The notes beneath the pieces were generated by a model. The model was not told the origin of the DNA, ran no database searches, and saw nothing but the letters and a program-made list of their open reading frames with translations. A stretch of DNA of 22,235 bases, taken from Verrucomicrobiales bacterium. Its GTDB lineage: Bacteria; Verrucomicrobiota; Verrucomicrobiia; Verrucomicrobiales; Akkermansiaceae. The stretch covers positions 1 to 22,235 of the forward strand of contig PBTU01000123.1 of NCBI GenBank assembly GCA_002729295.1, read 5' to 3'. Every line of letters starts with the position of its first letter. Positions within the stretch are counted from its first letter, which is position 1. The translations under genes were made by a program, and so were the position numbers. Below are positions 14,726 through 21,955 of the stretch, one piece after another.

Positions 14726-15514
14726 ATGAACCCCCGATCACGAGAATCCTCAGTTCACAAGCTAAGTCCAGCTGGTGACTCTCTGGTGCAGGATCATCTC
14801 GCGGTGGAAGAACCGCTCCAGGTCATCGTGGACGGAAGACCTCTCGCCGTCTTAATGAGAACTCCGGGAGAGGATGAAATTTTGGTATTGGGGTTCCTGA
14901 TGACCGAAGGAATAATTTCGGGCATTGATGAGCTAAAACGAATCGACCTCGAGGCCAGCGCAAATCACGCCTTGGTTTTTCTCGATGATGATCATGAATG
15001 CGATTGGGGGAGACTAACACGTCATTTATTTTCAGCCTCCTCCTGCGGCTTGTGCGGAAAAGCAACGATCGATGCGATTCTTCAAAATCATCCCGCGATC
15101 GAATATCCGCTCAAGCTCAGGCGCGAAGTCCTTCTGACGGCTTCGAAAAAGATGCGCTCGGTCCAAGAAACATTCGAGTCAACAGGAGGACTTCACGCCT
15201 CGGCAATTTTTTCTAAAGATGGAGAGTTACTGATGCTCCGCGAAGATATTGGGCGCCATAATGCCCTCGATAAGGTCATCGGAGAAAGTCTACGTGACTC
15301 AATAGAATTGAAAGATTGCTTTCTCCTTCTCTCGGGTCGCATCTCATTTGAATTGATGCAAAAATCGCTCGCGGCAGGGATCTCTTTTATTGCCGGGATT
15401 TCTGCACCATCGTCTCTTGCTGTCGATTTCGCAAAGAACTCAAACCAGACGCTGGTCGGCTTCCTGCGACCTCCCACGCTGAATCTTTACACGGGGACTT
15501 TGGCCGATAATTGA
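14726..15514 (+). CDS. fdhD: Formate dehydrogenase accessory sulfurtransferase FdhD
   Basis: FdhD (262 residues) passes sulfur from IscS to the molybdenum cofactor of formate dehydrogenase, which is needed for its activity. The family blocks occur in order: HLAVEEPLQVIVDG (24-37), MRTPGEDEILVLGFLMTEG (44-62), SSCGLCGK with the sulfur-carrying Cys107 and Cys110 (105-112), ESTGGLHASA (151-160), REDIGRHNALDKVIGE (172-187), SGRISFELMQKSLAAGISF (203-221) and a terminal NLYTGTL. Length is near the family norm. No formate dehydrogenase or molybdopterin gene is in the window, so it stands alone between oppositely oriented purD and uvrB. Related sulfurtransferases lack this combination of blocks. Confidence 0.96.
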   Translation: MNPRSRESSVHKLSPAGDSLVQDHLAVEEPLQVIVDGRPLAVLMRTPGEDEILVLGFLMTEGIISGIDELKRIDLEASANHALVFLDDDHECDWGRLTRHLFSASSCGLCGKATIDAILQNHPAIEYPLKLRREVLLTASKKMRSVQETFESTGGLHASAIFSKDGELLMLREDIGRHNALDKVIGESLRDSIELKDCFLLLSGRISFELMQKSLAAGISFIAGISAPSSLAVDFAKNSNQTLVGFLRPPTLNLYTGTLADN

Positions 15515-15603
15515 TCTTTGGCCACAGGTGAGCAACCGCATCCGGATCCACAGCCGCTGAGTCGTTCTGCAATCTTTTCAGCGGTCGGGGTAATGGAAAG
15601 CCC
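15487..15603 (-). other. Cys-rich in-frame open stretch after the uvrB amber codon
   Basis: Reading on in the uvrB frame past its TAG gives 38 more sense codons to a TAA. They encode TAEKIAERLSGCGSGCGCS followed by a short basic tail. The four-cysteine GCGSGCGC cluster looks like a metal-binding or lipoyl-like tail. There is no ATG, GTG or TTG that would make it a separate gene containing the Cys cluster. It may be stop-codon readthrough, an ATT-initiated small ORF, a recent nonsense truncation of uvrB, or chance. It overlaps the end of fdhD by 28 nt. Confidence 0.25.
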
Positions 15604-17787
15604 CTACTTCTGCTTTCCTGGAATTTGGTAATCGACCGGCGATTTCCGTTTTGGGGCGGATTCGACGATACCCGCCCTCTTTTTGAGCTCCTTGATTTGG
15701 TCACGGAGATGAGCGGCCTTTTCAAACTCCAGACGAGATGAAGCTTTTTGCATGTCCTCCTCCATCTCCCTAATCACTTCGACAGCATTGTAGATCATCT
15801 CATCTTCAGCAACCATGGAGGTATTAAGCTTTTGAGCCTCTTTGCTTCCCATTTCACGCTCATGCAGACTTTTCTGCACCGCCCGCTTCACACTTTGTGG
15901 TGTAATACCATGCTTCTCATTGTGTGCCGTTTGAAGGGATCGCCGCTTCTCGGTTACATCGAGCAGAGTTTGAATGGAATCGGTGATCTGGTCGCAAAAT
16001 AAGACACACTCCCCATGCACATGCCTGGCCCCTCTTCCGGCTGTTTGAATCAAGCTGGTATCATTTCGAAGAAATCCCTCTTTATCAGCATCAAGAATGC
16101 AGACCAGCGAAACCTCCGGCAGGTCGAGACCTTCACGAAGAAGGTTGATCCCAACAAGAATATCGAATTCGGCGGCGCGAAGAGCTCGCAGAATTTCCAC
16201 CCTTTCAATCGCATCCACGTCGGAGTGAATGTAGCGAACTTTGAGCTCTACGCCCTGAAGATACTCCGTCAGGTCCTCGGCAGTCTTTTTAGTCAATGTC
16301 GTTACAAGAACGCGCTCACTCTTTTCAACACGCTGTCGGCAAAGTTCGATAGTTTCATCGATCTGATTTTTGAGAGGCCTGAGAGTTAGAACCGGGTCGA
16401 GAAGTCCGGTCGGACGAATCACCTGCTCCACAATCAACTGCTGACTTCCAAGGCTGACATCAAAATCTTCAACCGGCTCCAGCGAGCTGCTTGGTTCGAC
16501 TTTTAGCCGTCGGGCAAAGCTGGGATCGAAATCAGGATCCCTCCTGCCCTTGATCGGAATGAACATCTTATTATCGGGACGCGAATTGACGATTTCAAAT
16601 GGCCCCGGAGTCGCGCTAACGTAGAGCCTCTGCTGGGTCATCTTCATATATTCATCGAAACGCAGCGGCCGGTTGTCCATCGCACTGGGGAGTCTGAAGC
16701 CATGATCTACCAAAACCGCCTTTCGGCTTTTGTCCCCTTCAAACATACCGCGAACCTGCGGCAAGGAAACATGACTTTCATCAACCATGAGCAGGTAGTC
16801 TTCCGGAAAGAAGTCAAGTAAGGTGTATGGCCGATCATCTTTTTTACGTCCCGTGATGTGTCTGGAGTAATTTTCAATCCCCTGACAAAATCCCATCTCC
16901 GCCATCATCTCGAGATCGTATTCAGTACGCATACGAATTCGTTGGGCTTCGATCAGTTTTCCGTTTTTTTCAAACCACGCGACTCGATCGTCGAGTTCCT
17001 TCCTGATGGCGATCATGGCGTCACGCAACTTGTCTTTTGAACTGACGAACTGCTTGGCGGGATAAAACACATAGGAAATCATTTCATCGATCACATGCCC
17101 GCTCCGGGTGTCGATCGATGAAATACGATCAATTTCGTCACCAAAAAACTCCACTCTAATTGCAGTTTCCTCGAGAAAAGCAGGCCGAACTTCCACGACA
17201 TCTCCCCTGACTCGGAAATTCCCCCGGAGGAAAGAAATATCGTTCCGTTCAAAAAGCAGACTTACTAGCGAACCGAGAAACTCATCACGCCCGATCTCAT
17301 CTCCCCGGCGGATTCCGAACATCATGTCCTTGTAGTCTTCGGGATTTCCCAATCCATAAATACAACTCACACTCGCCACCACAATGGTATCGTCCCGCGT
17401 TATCAATGACCCCATCGTGCTGAGCCGGAGTCGCTCGATCTCTTCATTGATCGACGAATCTTTTTCAATATAAGTATCGGATCGCGGGATGTAGGCTTCA
17501 GGCTGATAGTAATCGAAATAGGAAACAAAATATTCAACCGCGTTATTTGGGAAAAACGCTTTAAATTCCGAATAAAGTTGGGCCGCGAGAGTTTTGTTGT
17601 GACTCATGATCAGCGTTGGTTTCTGCACCCTCTCGATGACATTCGCCATCGTGAAGGTTTTTCCCGACCCGGTGACTCCCAGAAGCGTTTGATGTCTGTT
17701 TCCGATTTCAATGGATTTGACCAATTTATTGATCGCCTGCTCCTGATCCCCTTTGGGAGAGTATTCGCTGGATAGTTCGAAATTCAC
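15604..17787 (-). CDS. uvrB: UvrABC system protein B with an inserted segment
   Basis: UvrB is the damage-verifying helicase-like subunit of nucleotide excision repair. This 727-residue copy shows Walker A GVTGSGKT (37-44), the beta-hairpin region YFDYYQPEAYIPRSDTYIEK (90-109), DESH (336-339), NLLREGLDLPEVSLV (548-562), an AGRGARH motif-VI variant (583-589) and a C-terminal UVR domain (about 670-703) for UvrC contact. It is longer than usual because about 45 residues (about 402-447, charged and rich in Pro and Ser) are inserted between SATPGPFEI and VEQVIRPTGLLDP, where most UvrB proteins have only a few residues. Translation starts at a GTG that fits the family N-terminus. It is divergent from the lipoprotein gene and convergent with fdhD. 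Confidence 0.96.
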   Translation of the reverse strand: MNFELSSEYSPKGDQEQAINKLVKSIEIGNRHQTLLGVTGSGKTFTMANVIERVQKPTLIMSHNKTLAAQLYSEFKAFFPNNAVEYFVSYFDYYQPEAYIPRSDTYIEKDSSINEEIERLRLSTMGSLITRDDTIVVASVSCIYGLGNPEDYKDMMFGIRRGDEIGRDEFLGSLVSLLFERNDISFLRGNFRVRGDVVEVRPAFLEETAIRVEFFGDEIDRISSIDTRSGHVIDEMISYVFYPAKQFVSSKDKLRDAMIAIRKELDDRVAWFEKNGKLIEAQRIRMRTEYDLEMMAEMGFCQGIENYSRHITGRKKDDRPYTLLDFFPEDYLLMVDESHVSLPQVRGMFEGDKSRKAVLVDHGFRLPSAMDNRPLRFDEYMKMTQQRLYVSATPGPFEIVNSRPDNKMFIPIKGRRDPDFDPSFARRLKVEPSSSLEPVEDFDVSLGSQQLIVEQVIRPTGLLDPVLTLRPLKNQIDETIELCRQRVEKSERVLVTTLTKKTAEDLTEYLQGVELKVRYIHSDVDAIERVEILRALRAAEFDILVGINLLREGLDLPEVSLVCILDADKEGFLRNDTSLIQTAGRGARHVHGECVLFCDQITDSIQTLLDVTEKRRSLQTAHNEKHGITPQSVKRAVQKSLHEREMGSKEAQKLNTSMVAEDEMIYNAVEVIREMEEDMQKASSRLEFEKAAHLRDQIKELKKRAGIVESAPKRKSPVDYQIPGKQK

Positions 17788-17842
17788 GGAATGACTGTCT
17801 ATTTAAATGAGGAGGCGCTGAAATCTGCCCAAAAATAATGAC

Positions 17843-17871
17843 TTGTCAGCAGGGAAAGTCAGATTTAGTTT
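17843..17871 (+). promoter_or_regulatory. Predicted promoter of the small lipoprotein gene, leaderless spacing
   Basis: TTGTCA (17843-17848, 5 of 6 consensus) and TAGTTT (17866-17871) are 17 nt apart. The -10 element ends 6 nt before the lipoprotein ATG, so transcription would start at the initiation codon. There is no Shine-Dalgarno sequence. Confidence 0.5.
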
Positions 17872-17877
17872 GGAATT

Positions 17878-18024
17878 ATGAACGTTCGCTTTCCCCTGAT
17901 AATCGGTCTCGCCGCTGTCGCCTCTCTCTTTCTCTCCTCCTGCAACACATTCGTTGGCATGGGGCGCGATTTCCAGCGTCTGGGTCAAGGATTTGAAAAT
18001 GCTGCCTACGGAAAGAAGTTCTAA
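17878..18024 (+). CDS. Entericidin-like small lipoprotein (48 aa)
   Basis: This 48-residue ORF encodes a lipoprotein signal peptide (a hydrophobic run from residue 5 to a lipobox LSSC at 19-22). The short mature peptide, CNTFVGMGRDFQRLGQG, ends with an Ala- and Lys-containing tail. The Cys-Asn-Thr start followed by GxGxDxxxxG closely follows the EcnA/EcnB (entericidin) pattern. After lipidation of Cys22 it should sit in a membrane, probably the outer one. In Escherichia coli the pair acts as a stationary-phase toxin-antidote. Single copies like this one are common in other bacteria and have no clear role, so I give no gene symbol. It is divergent from uvrB and is followed by a strong hairpin shared with trxA. 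Confidence 0.85.
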   Translation: MNVRFPLIIGLAAVASLFLSSCNTFVGMGRDFQRLGQGFENAAYGKKF

Positions 18025-18041
18025 TTTTTAATTATCTCACC

Positions 18042-18073
18042 AAAAAAAACGGGAGGGTCTCTTTGGACCTCCC
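18042..18073 (-). terminator. Terminator hairpin between the lipoprotein gene and trxA, probably bidirectional
   Basis: GGGAGGGTC (18051-18059) pairs with GACCTCCC (18066-18073) around a 6-nt loop, with one bulged G. On the minus strand the stem is followed by a base and then a run of eight T (the A run at 18042-18049), ideal for ending trxA. On the plus strand the following sequence is T-rich but interrupted, giving a weaker terminator for the lipoprotein gene. Confidence 0.8.
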
Positions 18074-18099
18074 ATTTCTTATTGGGCTGATGAGTTCCT

Positions 18100-18420
18100 C
18101 TAAGCGAGTGCCTGCAGCTTCTCGGAGATCTGGGACTGGGTAACGGAGGCTCCCACGATTTGGTCTTTCACTTCCCCATTCTTGAAGAACAGAAGAGTTG
18201 GGATCGAGCGAATTCCATACTTCGCGGCCAGAGCCTGACCATCGTCAAGATTACACTTACCGACCTTGGCTGTCCCCTCGACCTCGGTAGCAACCGCATC
18301 TACCATCGGAGAAATCATTTTGCAGGGACCACACCATTCCGCCCAGAAGTCCACCAGAACGGGCTGGTCTGAATTAAGAACCTCTGTCTCGAAGTTGTCT
18401 TCGGTAATTGTTAGAGCCAT
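18100..18420 (-). CDS. trxA: Thioredoxin
   Basis: This 106-residue protein is a typical thioredoxin, a cytoplasmic dithiol reductant for ribonucleotide reductase, methionine sulfoxide reductases and others. The active site WCGPCK (29-34) follows the conserved VLVDFWAEW strand. The cis-proline loop is in IRSIPTLLFFKNGE, and the family's Gly-containing end (IVGASVTQSQI) is present. An extra cysteine occurs in KVGKCNLDD, where many thioredoxins have Val or Ile. It may add redox sensitivity but is not part of the active site. It is monocistronic: its own promoter lies directly upstream and a strong hairpin with a T8 tract follows its stop. Confidence 0.97.
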   Translation of the reverse strand: MALTITEDNFETEVLNSDQPVLVDFWAEWCGPCKMISPMVDAVATEVEGTAKVGKCNLDDGQALAAKYGIRSIPTLLFFKNGEVKDQIVGASVTQSQISEKLQALA

Positions 18421-18426
18421 GCACTG

Positions 18427-18454
18427 ACTATGTACGCAAAAAGGGCGGCGTCAA
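18427..18454 (-). promoter_or_regulatory. Predicted trxA promoter, leaderless spacing
   Basis: On the minus strand TTGACG (18454-18449, 5 of 6 consensus) is followed after 16 nt by CATAGT (18432-18427, 4 of 6). That element ends exactly 6 nt before the trxA ATG. A leaderless transcript is predicted, and no Shine-Dalgarno sequence fits in the gap. Confidence 0.55.
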
Positions 18455-18509
18455 GAGCCACCCTTTGCAGGTTTCCCACTTCTTCAAATGGGATGATCTT
18501 TGAAAAATC

Positions 18510-18584
18510 TTACAGCGTGGTTGAGAGATACTGAAGTGCCGCAACAGCTACGCCGAGAATCAAAAGAACAATAGGAAGGACCAT
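18510..18584 (-). CDS. Putative 24-residue hydrophobic microprotein
   Basis: An ATG at 18584, 19 nt after the stop of the Pro/Ala-rich protein, opens a 24-codon frame. It is nearly all hydrophobic (MVLPIVLLILGVAVAALQYL) and ends with four polar residues and Leu before TAA. It would form a single membrane helix. Position and strand suggest co-transcription with the upstream gene, whose C-terminus is also a single membrane helix, so the two might associate. No family is known to me. The frame is short enough to be chance, but its clean hydrophobic design and close spacing argue for a real peptide. Confidence 0.45.
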   Translation of the reverse strand: MVLPIVLLILGVAVAALQYLSTTL

Positions 18585-18603
18585 AATACTATTTCGTTAA
18601 AGT

Positions 18604-19182
18604 TTACTCAAAGAGGCTGCCGAAGGTCTCTCCGTTGGCTGAAGTCCAAGTCATGATGCCCACGGCGAGAACAGCGATGCTGAGAACAAAGGAAATGATG
18701 GAAAGGATGATAGGAATATTGTCGTTCTCCTCGTCATCATCGGCAGCAGTAGCTATCGTTCCGATTCCGGCCATTGTCGGAGCAGTGGGTGCGCCGAGTT
18801 GTTGAGTACTCTGAAGTTGCACTGTTGCCTGTGGAAGAGGCTGTGTTCCACCGGCTCCCCCGATAGGCCCTGTCGCCGGTGGCGAGGTGAGAGGGACGGT
18901 TGAGGGGCCACCTGGAGTAGCCGGAGCAGGAGCGCTTTTGAGAGCAATCGTCGGAGCAGGCGCTGGCGCAGATGGCGCAGCAGGTGCGCCTGCTGTTTTT
19001 AAAGGAATGGTTGGCGCAGGGGGCGCAGGCGCTCCCGCGGATGGTGCGAGGGGAGGATTGGGTGCCCCGCCTTGAAGCTGATCGGCATTCTGAGTCACGC
19101 GGACAGTCTCTTTCTTCAAAGAAACCGCCGAAGTCTTCTTCATTGGCGCTGGTGCCTTAGGAGGCTGATTTTCGTCGCTCAT
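18604..19182 (-). CDS. Unknown Pro/Ala-rich protein with C-terminal membrane anchor and repeated short motif
   Basis: I do not recognise a named family for this 192-residue protein. It has three parts. Residues 1-147 are a low-complexity Pro/Ala/Gly/Thr-rich segment, probably disordered. Residues 148-155 are an acidic patch (DDDEENDN). Residues about 156-180 form one hydrophobic helix (IPIILSIISFVLSIAVLAVG), followed by a short polar tail. There is no signal peptide, so it is likely tail-anchored with the long arm in the cytoplasm. A short pattern recurs five times along the arm: TSAVSLKKE (17-25), PTIPLKT (57-63), PTIALKS (77-83), STVPLTS (94-100) and ATVQLQS (119-125). Such evenly spread Thr/Ser-hydrophobic-x-Leu-Lys motifs could be docking or phosphorylation sites, which is inference. 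A 24-residue hydrophobic ORF follows 19 nt downstream. Confidence 0.75.
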   Translation of the reverse strand: MSDENQPPKAPAPMKKTSAVSLKKETVRVTQNADQLQGGAPNPPLAPSAGAPAPPAPTIPLKTAGAPAAPSAPAPAPTIALKSAPAPATPGGPSTVPLTSPPATGPIGGAGGTQPLPQATVQLQSTQQLGAPTAPTMAGIGTIATAADDDEENDNIPIILSIISFVLSIAVLAVGIMTWTSANGETFGSLFE

Positions 19183-19349
19183 AGTGAAATCGTTGTATTT
19201 GTGATGCTTAAGAAGTGATTGGCACTGCTTGCTTGGATTAAACTAAAACCAAGCTCCCTGTGTCAAACACCCATCTCCGAAAAATTCAGCTTTCCTAGAT
19301 GTTTTTACCCAAAGCCCCTGTTTCTGGGCGTTTTGAACAGATATAGATT

Positions 19350-19712
19350 CTATTCCTCCTCATCCTCCGGAGGTGCGGTTGGTAATTTCGCCACCTCATC
19401 CAGGAGATTCACCATATCGACTCCCCGTGAAGCCGAGGCGTCGACACGAAAAGAAAGAACCGGAGTATTCCGTAAAACGACCCGTTTGGAAACCTTGCTT
19501 TGGATGAATCCTCGCTTCCGAGAGAGAGTTTCCATTACCCTGGGGGAGGACCCTCCAAGAATACTCACAAAGACCTTGGCCTCTTTAAGATCTTGGGTGA
19601 CATCGACCTCGCTGATGGTCACGAGAGCTCCATTCCACTCGAAATCACGCTGAATCACCAAGCTGATCTCTCGCCGAAGCAGCTCATTAACGCGATGAAG
19701 TCTCTTAGCCAT
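19350..19712 (-). CDS. rbfA: Ribosome-binding factor A
   Basis: RbfA (120 residues from the ATG at 19712) helps mature the 30S subunit, binding near the 5' end helix of 16S rRNA, and matters for cold adaptation. It shows the family start AKRLHRVNELLRREISLVI, the KH-type core with VTISEVDVTQDLKEAKVFVS, and RNTPVLSFRVDASASRG near the end, followed by an acidic tail (PPEDEEE). A TTG at 19742 would add ten residues that do not fit the family, so I prefer the ATG, 47 nt after infB. The order nusA-infB-rbfA is widely conserved and supports the call. A small GCCC/GGGC stem near 19310-19335 might end the transcript, but it is weak. Confidence 0.95.
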   Translation of the reverse strand: MAKRLHRVNELLRREISLVIQRDFEWNGALVTISEVDVTQDLKEAKVFVSILGGSSPRVMETLSRKRGFIQSKVSKRVVLRNTPVLSFRVDASASRGVDMVNLLDEVAKLPTAPPEDEEE

Positions 19713-19759
19713 GATTAAATGGGTAGCTCTCAGGCAGTTCAAATGGACCCCGCGATCGT

Positions 19760-21868
19760 TTACAGAGTCTGCTCAATCTTATCGAGAGTGTAACACTCAA
19801 TAACGTCTCCTTCTTCGTAGTCGTCGAAACTTCCAAGTCGGATGCCACATTCGATTCCCTCCTTCACTTCTTCCACCTCTTCCGTGTGACGACGTAAGGT
19901 CGACATCTTACCATCAAAGACCGGCTGCTTCCCACGAAGAACGCGGGCATGCGCAGTACGGGAAACCTTTCCGCTCTTAATTACACAACCGGCGGCGCGT
20001 CCTTTGTTGACTTTGAAAATTTGCTTCACGGAGGCACGTCCGATAACGGTCTCGCGAATCACCGGGTCAAGCATTCCCTGCATCGCATCTTGAACTTGGT
20101 CGATCAATTCGTAGACGATGGAAAACAACTTGATCTGAATACCCTCACGCTTGGCTGAATTTACAGCCTTTCCTTCAACCTTCACATTGAATCCAAGCAC
20201 AATGGCATCGGACGAGCTGGCGAGAAGAACATCAGATTCGGTAATAGCGCCGGCACCTGCCGCGAGGAAATTCGCGGATACCTTGTCAGAGTCGATTTCC
20301 TCAATGGCTTTCTTAATCGCTTCGGCTGACCCTTGAACATCAGTCCGGAGGATGAGTTTAAGTTGCGCTTTCTGCCCACCCTCCACAAAGGAAAGCATGT
20401 CTTCAAGACGGCTTTTCTTGGGTTGAACAAGCCGTTGTTGACGAAGTTCGCCCTGACGCTCTTCACTGAGCTTTTTGGCGGCACGTTCGTTTTCCATCTG
20501 GACCAGTGAATCCCCCACGTTCGGAAGTTCGGCGAATCCGAGAACCTCAACAGGCACAGATGGGCCGGCTTTCTTGAGTTGCTCACCGTGTTCGTCGATA
20601 AGTAATTTTACTTTGCCAGCAAAAGGACCACAAATAAAAGGATCACCCACCTGCAAGGTCCCGCTTTCCACAATCACAGTGGCAGTAGCCCCCCGTCCTG
20701 GCTTCAGGCTGGCTTCGATCACCGAAGCCCGCGCATTTGCAGATGGATTGGACTTCAATTCAAGGACTTCGGCTTGCAGGGCCATCAGATCGAGAAGATC
20801 TTCAATTCCCGAGCCAGTAGCAGCGGAGACTTCAACAGTTTCGATGCCACCACCCATGGCGGCCGAGACCAGCTCGTGCTCCATTAACTGGGTGTGCACA
20901 CGCATGGTGTCAGCTGCAGGAAGGTCGCATTTGTTAATCGCAACAATGATCGTTTTCTTTGCCGCCTTGGCGTGATTGATCGCCTCGACAGTTTGCGGCA
21001 TGATGCCGTCATCCGCCGCAATTACGATCACGACAATGTCGGTAACATCGGCTCCCCGGGCACGCATTTCGGTGAAAATAGAGTGGCCCGGGGTGTCCAT
21101 AAAGGTGATTGGCTTGCCGCCATGATCAACCCGGTAAGCTGCAACGTGCTGGGTAATTCCACCCGCTTCGCGGGCCGCGACCCGACTCTTACGAATATAA
21201 TCAAGGAGCGATGTTTTTCCGTGATCGACATGCCCCATGAAGGTGATGATGGGAGCCCGGAAGACAAGCTGCTCCTCCAGTTCCTCCTCCTCAGGTTCCG
21301 GCTCGGAAATAACTTCCTCCTCCTTGTGAACCCCGCCTCCTTTTTCACGTTTTTCGCGTTCAAAGACGAAACCATGTACCTCACAGACTTTTTCCGCGAT
21401 TTCCGGCTCAATCGCTTGGTTGGGAGCAACGAATACTTCCAATTTGATCAAGTCGGCCATGATTTCGAACCCCTTCATCCCCATCTTTTCAGCAAGGTCA
21501 CTGACAATGATGGGAGGCTTAATGCTAATCACATTCCCGTCCACCGATCCGGTATCCTCCTCCCCTTCTTTCTGAGTCTCAGGAGTCGCAAATATTTCGG
21601 GCTTGATAAACTCCGCATCAGACACGTCCAATTTATTGGAAATAGTAGGAAGGATTTCCTTGCCGGATTTCTCCGTCTTTCGAACGGATTTCTTTTTCGG
21701 CTTATCGTCTTCAATCCCGAGATCCAAGGCCGCGGCTTTCTTGTCGTCCAAGGACTGAACCTGAGATGCCTCCTGACGCTGCCGCTCACGACGTGAGGGC
21801 TTTTTCTTCTCACTCACGAGGTTCAACGCTTCCTCTTCGGAGTCCTTTTTCTTTTTATCGTCAGCCAT
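19760..21868 (-). CDS. infB: Translation initiation factor IF-2
   Basis: IF-2 (702 residues) is the GTPase that brings initiator fMet-tRNA to the 30S subunit and promotes 50S joining. A highly charged Lys/Glu-rich N-terminus (1-110) precedes an IF2_N domain (about 118-172, IIVSDLAEKMGMKGFEIMADL) and an acidic linker. The G domain carries GHVDHGKTS (212-220), GGITQHVAAY (236-245), DTPGHSIF (258-265) and NKCDLP (312-317). The remaining beta-barrel domains, with the tRNA-binding C-terminal domain, follow to the end. Its length is on the short side for IF-2, mainly because the N-terminal region is compact. The gene starts 87 nt after nusA and precedes rbfA in the usual order. Without clear Shine-Dalgarno signals, initiation within the operon is hard to judge. 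Confidence 0.98.
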   Translation of the reverse strand: MADDKKKKDSEEEALNLVSEKKKPSRRERQRQEASQVQSLDDKKAAALDLGIEDDKPKKKSVRKTEKSGKEILPTISNKLDVSDAEFIKPEIFATPETQKEGEEDTGSVDGNVISIKPPIIVSDLAEKMGMKGFEIMADLIKLEVFVAPNQAIEPEIAEKVCEVHGFVFEREKREKGGGVHKEEEVISEPEPEEEELEEQLVFRAPIITFMGHVDHGKTSLLDYIRKSRVAAREAGGITQHVAAYRVDHGGKPITFMDTPGHSIFTEMRARGADVTDIVVIVIAADDGIMPQTVEAINHAKAAKKTIIVAINKCDLPAADTMRVHTQLMEHELVSAAMGGGIETVEVSAATGSGIEDLLDLMALQAEVLELKSNPSANARASVIEASLKPGRGATATVIVESGTLQVGDPFICGPFAGKVKLLIDEHGEQLKKAGPSVPVEVLGFAELPNVGDSLVQMENERAAKKLSEERQGELRQQRLVQPKKSRLEDMLSFVEGGQKAQLKLILRTDVQGSAEAIKKAIEEIDSDKVSANFLAAGAGAITESDVLLASSSDAIVLGFNVKVEGKAVNSAKREGIQIKLFSIVYELIDQVQDAMQGMLDPVIRETVIGRASVKQIFKVNKGRAAGCVIKSGKVSRTAHARVLRGKQPVFDGKMSTLRRHTEEVEEVKEGIECGIRLGSFDDYEEGDVIECYTLDKIEQTL

Positions 21869-21955
21869 TCTAAAATGCGGGTCTTACTTGGGGGTCAGGG
21901 AAAACTTGAACTTGGGAAAGAAAGGGTGAATCTATGCTTCGGAATTTGCTGCTTC

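Noticed and set aside
14516..14729. Two overlapping plus-strand frames of 62-67 codons upstream of fdhD
   Set aside because: Their translations are compositionally unremarkable, lack any domain or clear start signal, and overlap each other and the fdhD start region.
20894..21796. Long plus-strand open frame (300 codons) opposite infB
   Set aside because: It is antisense to the IF-2 G domain and N-terminal region, which match their family throughout. The translated sequence shows no recognisable motif.
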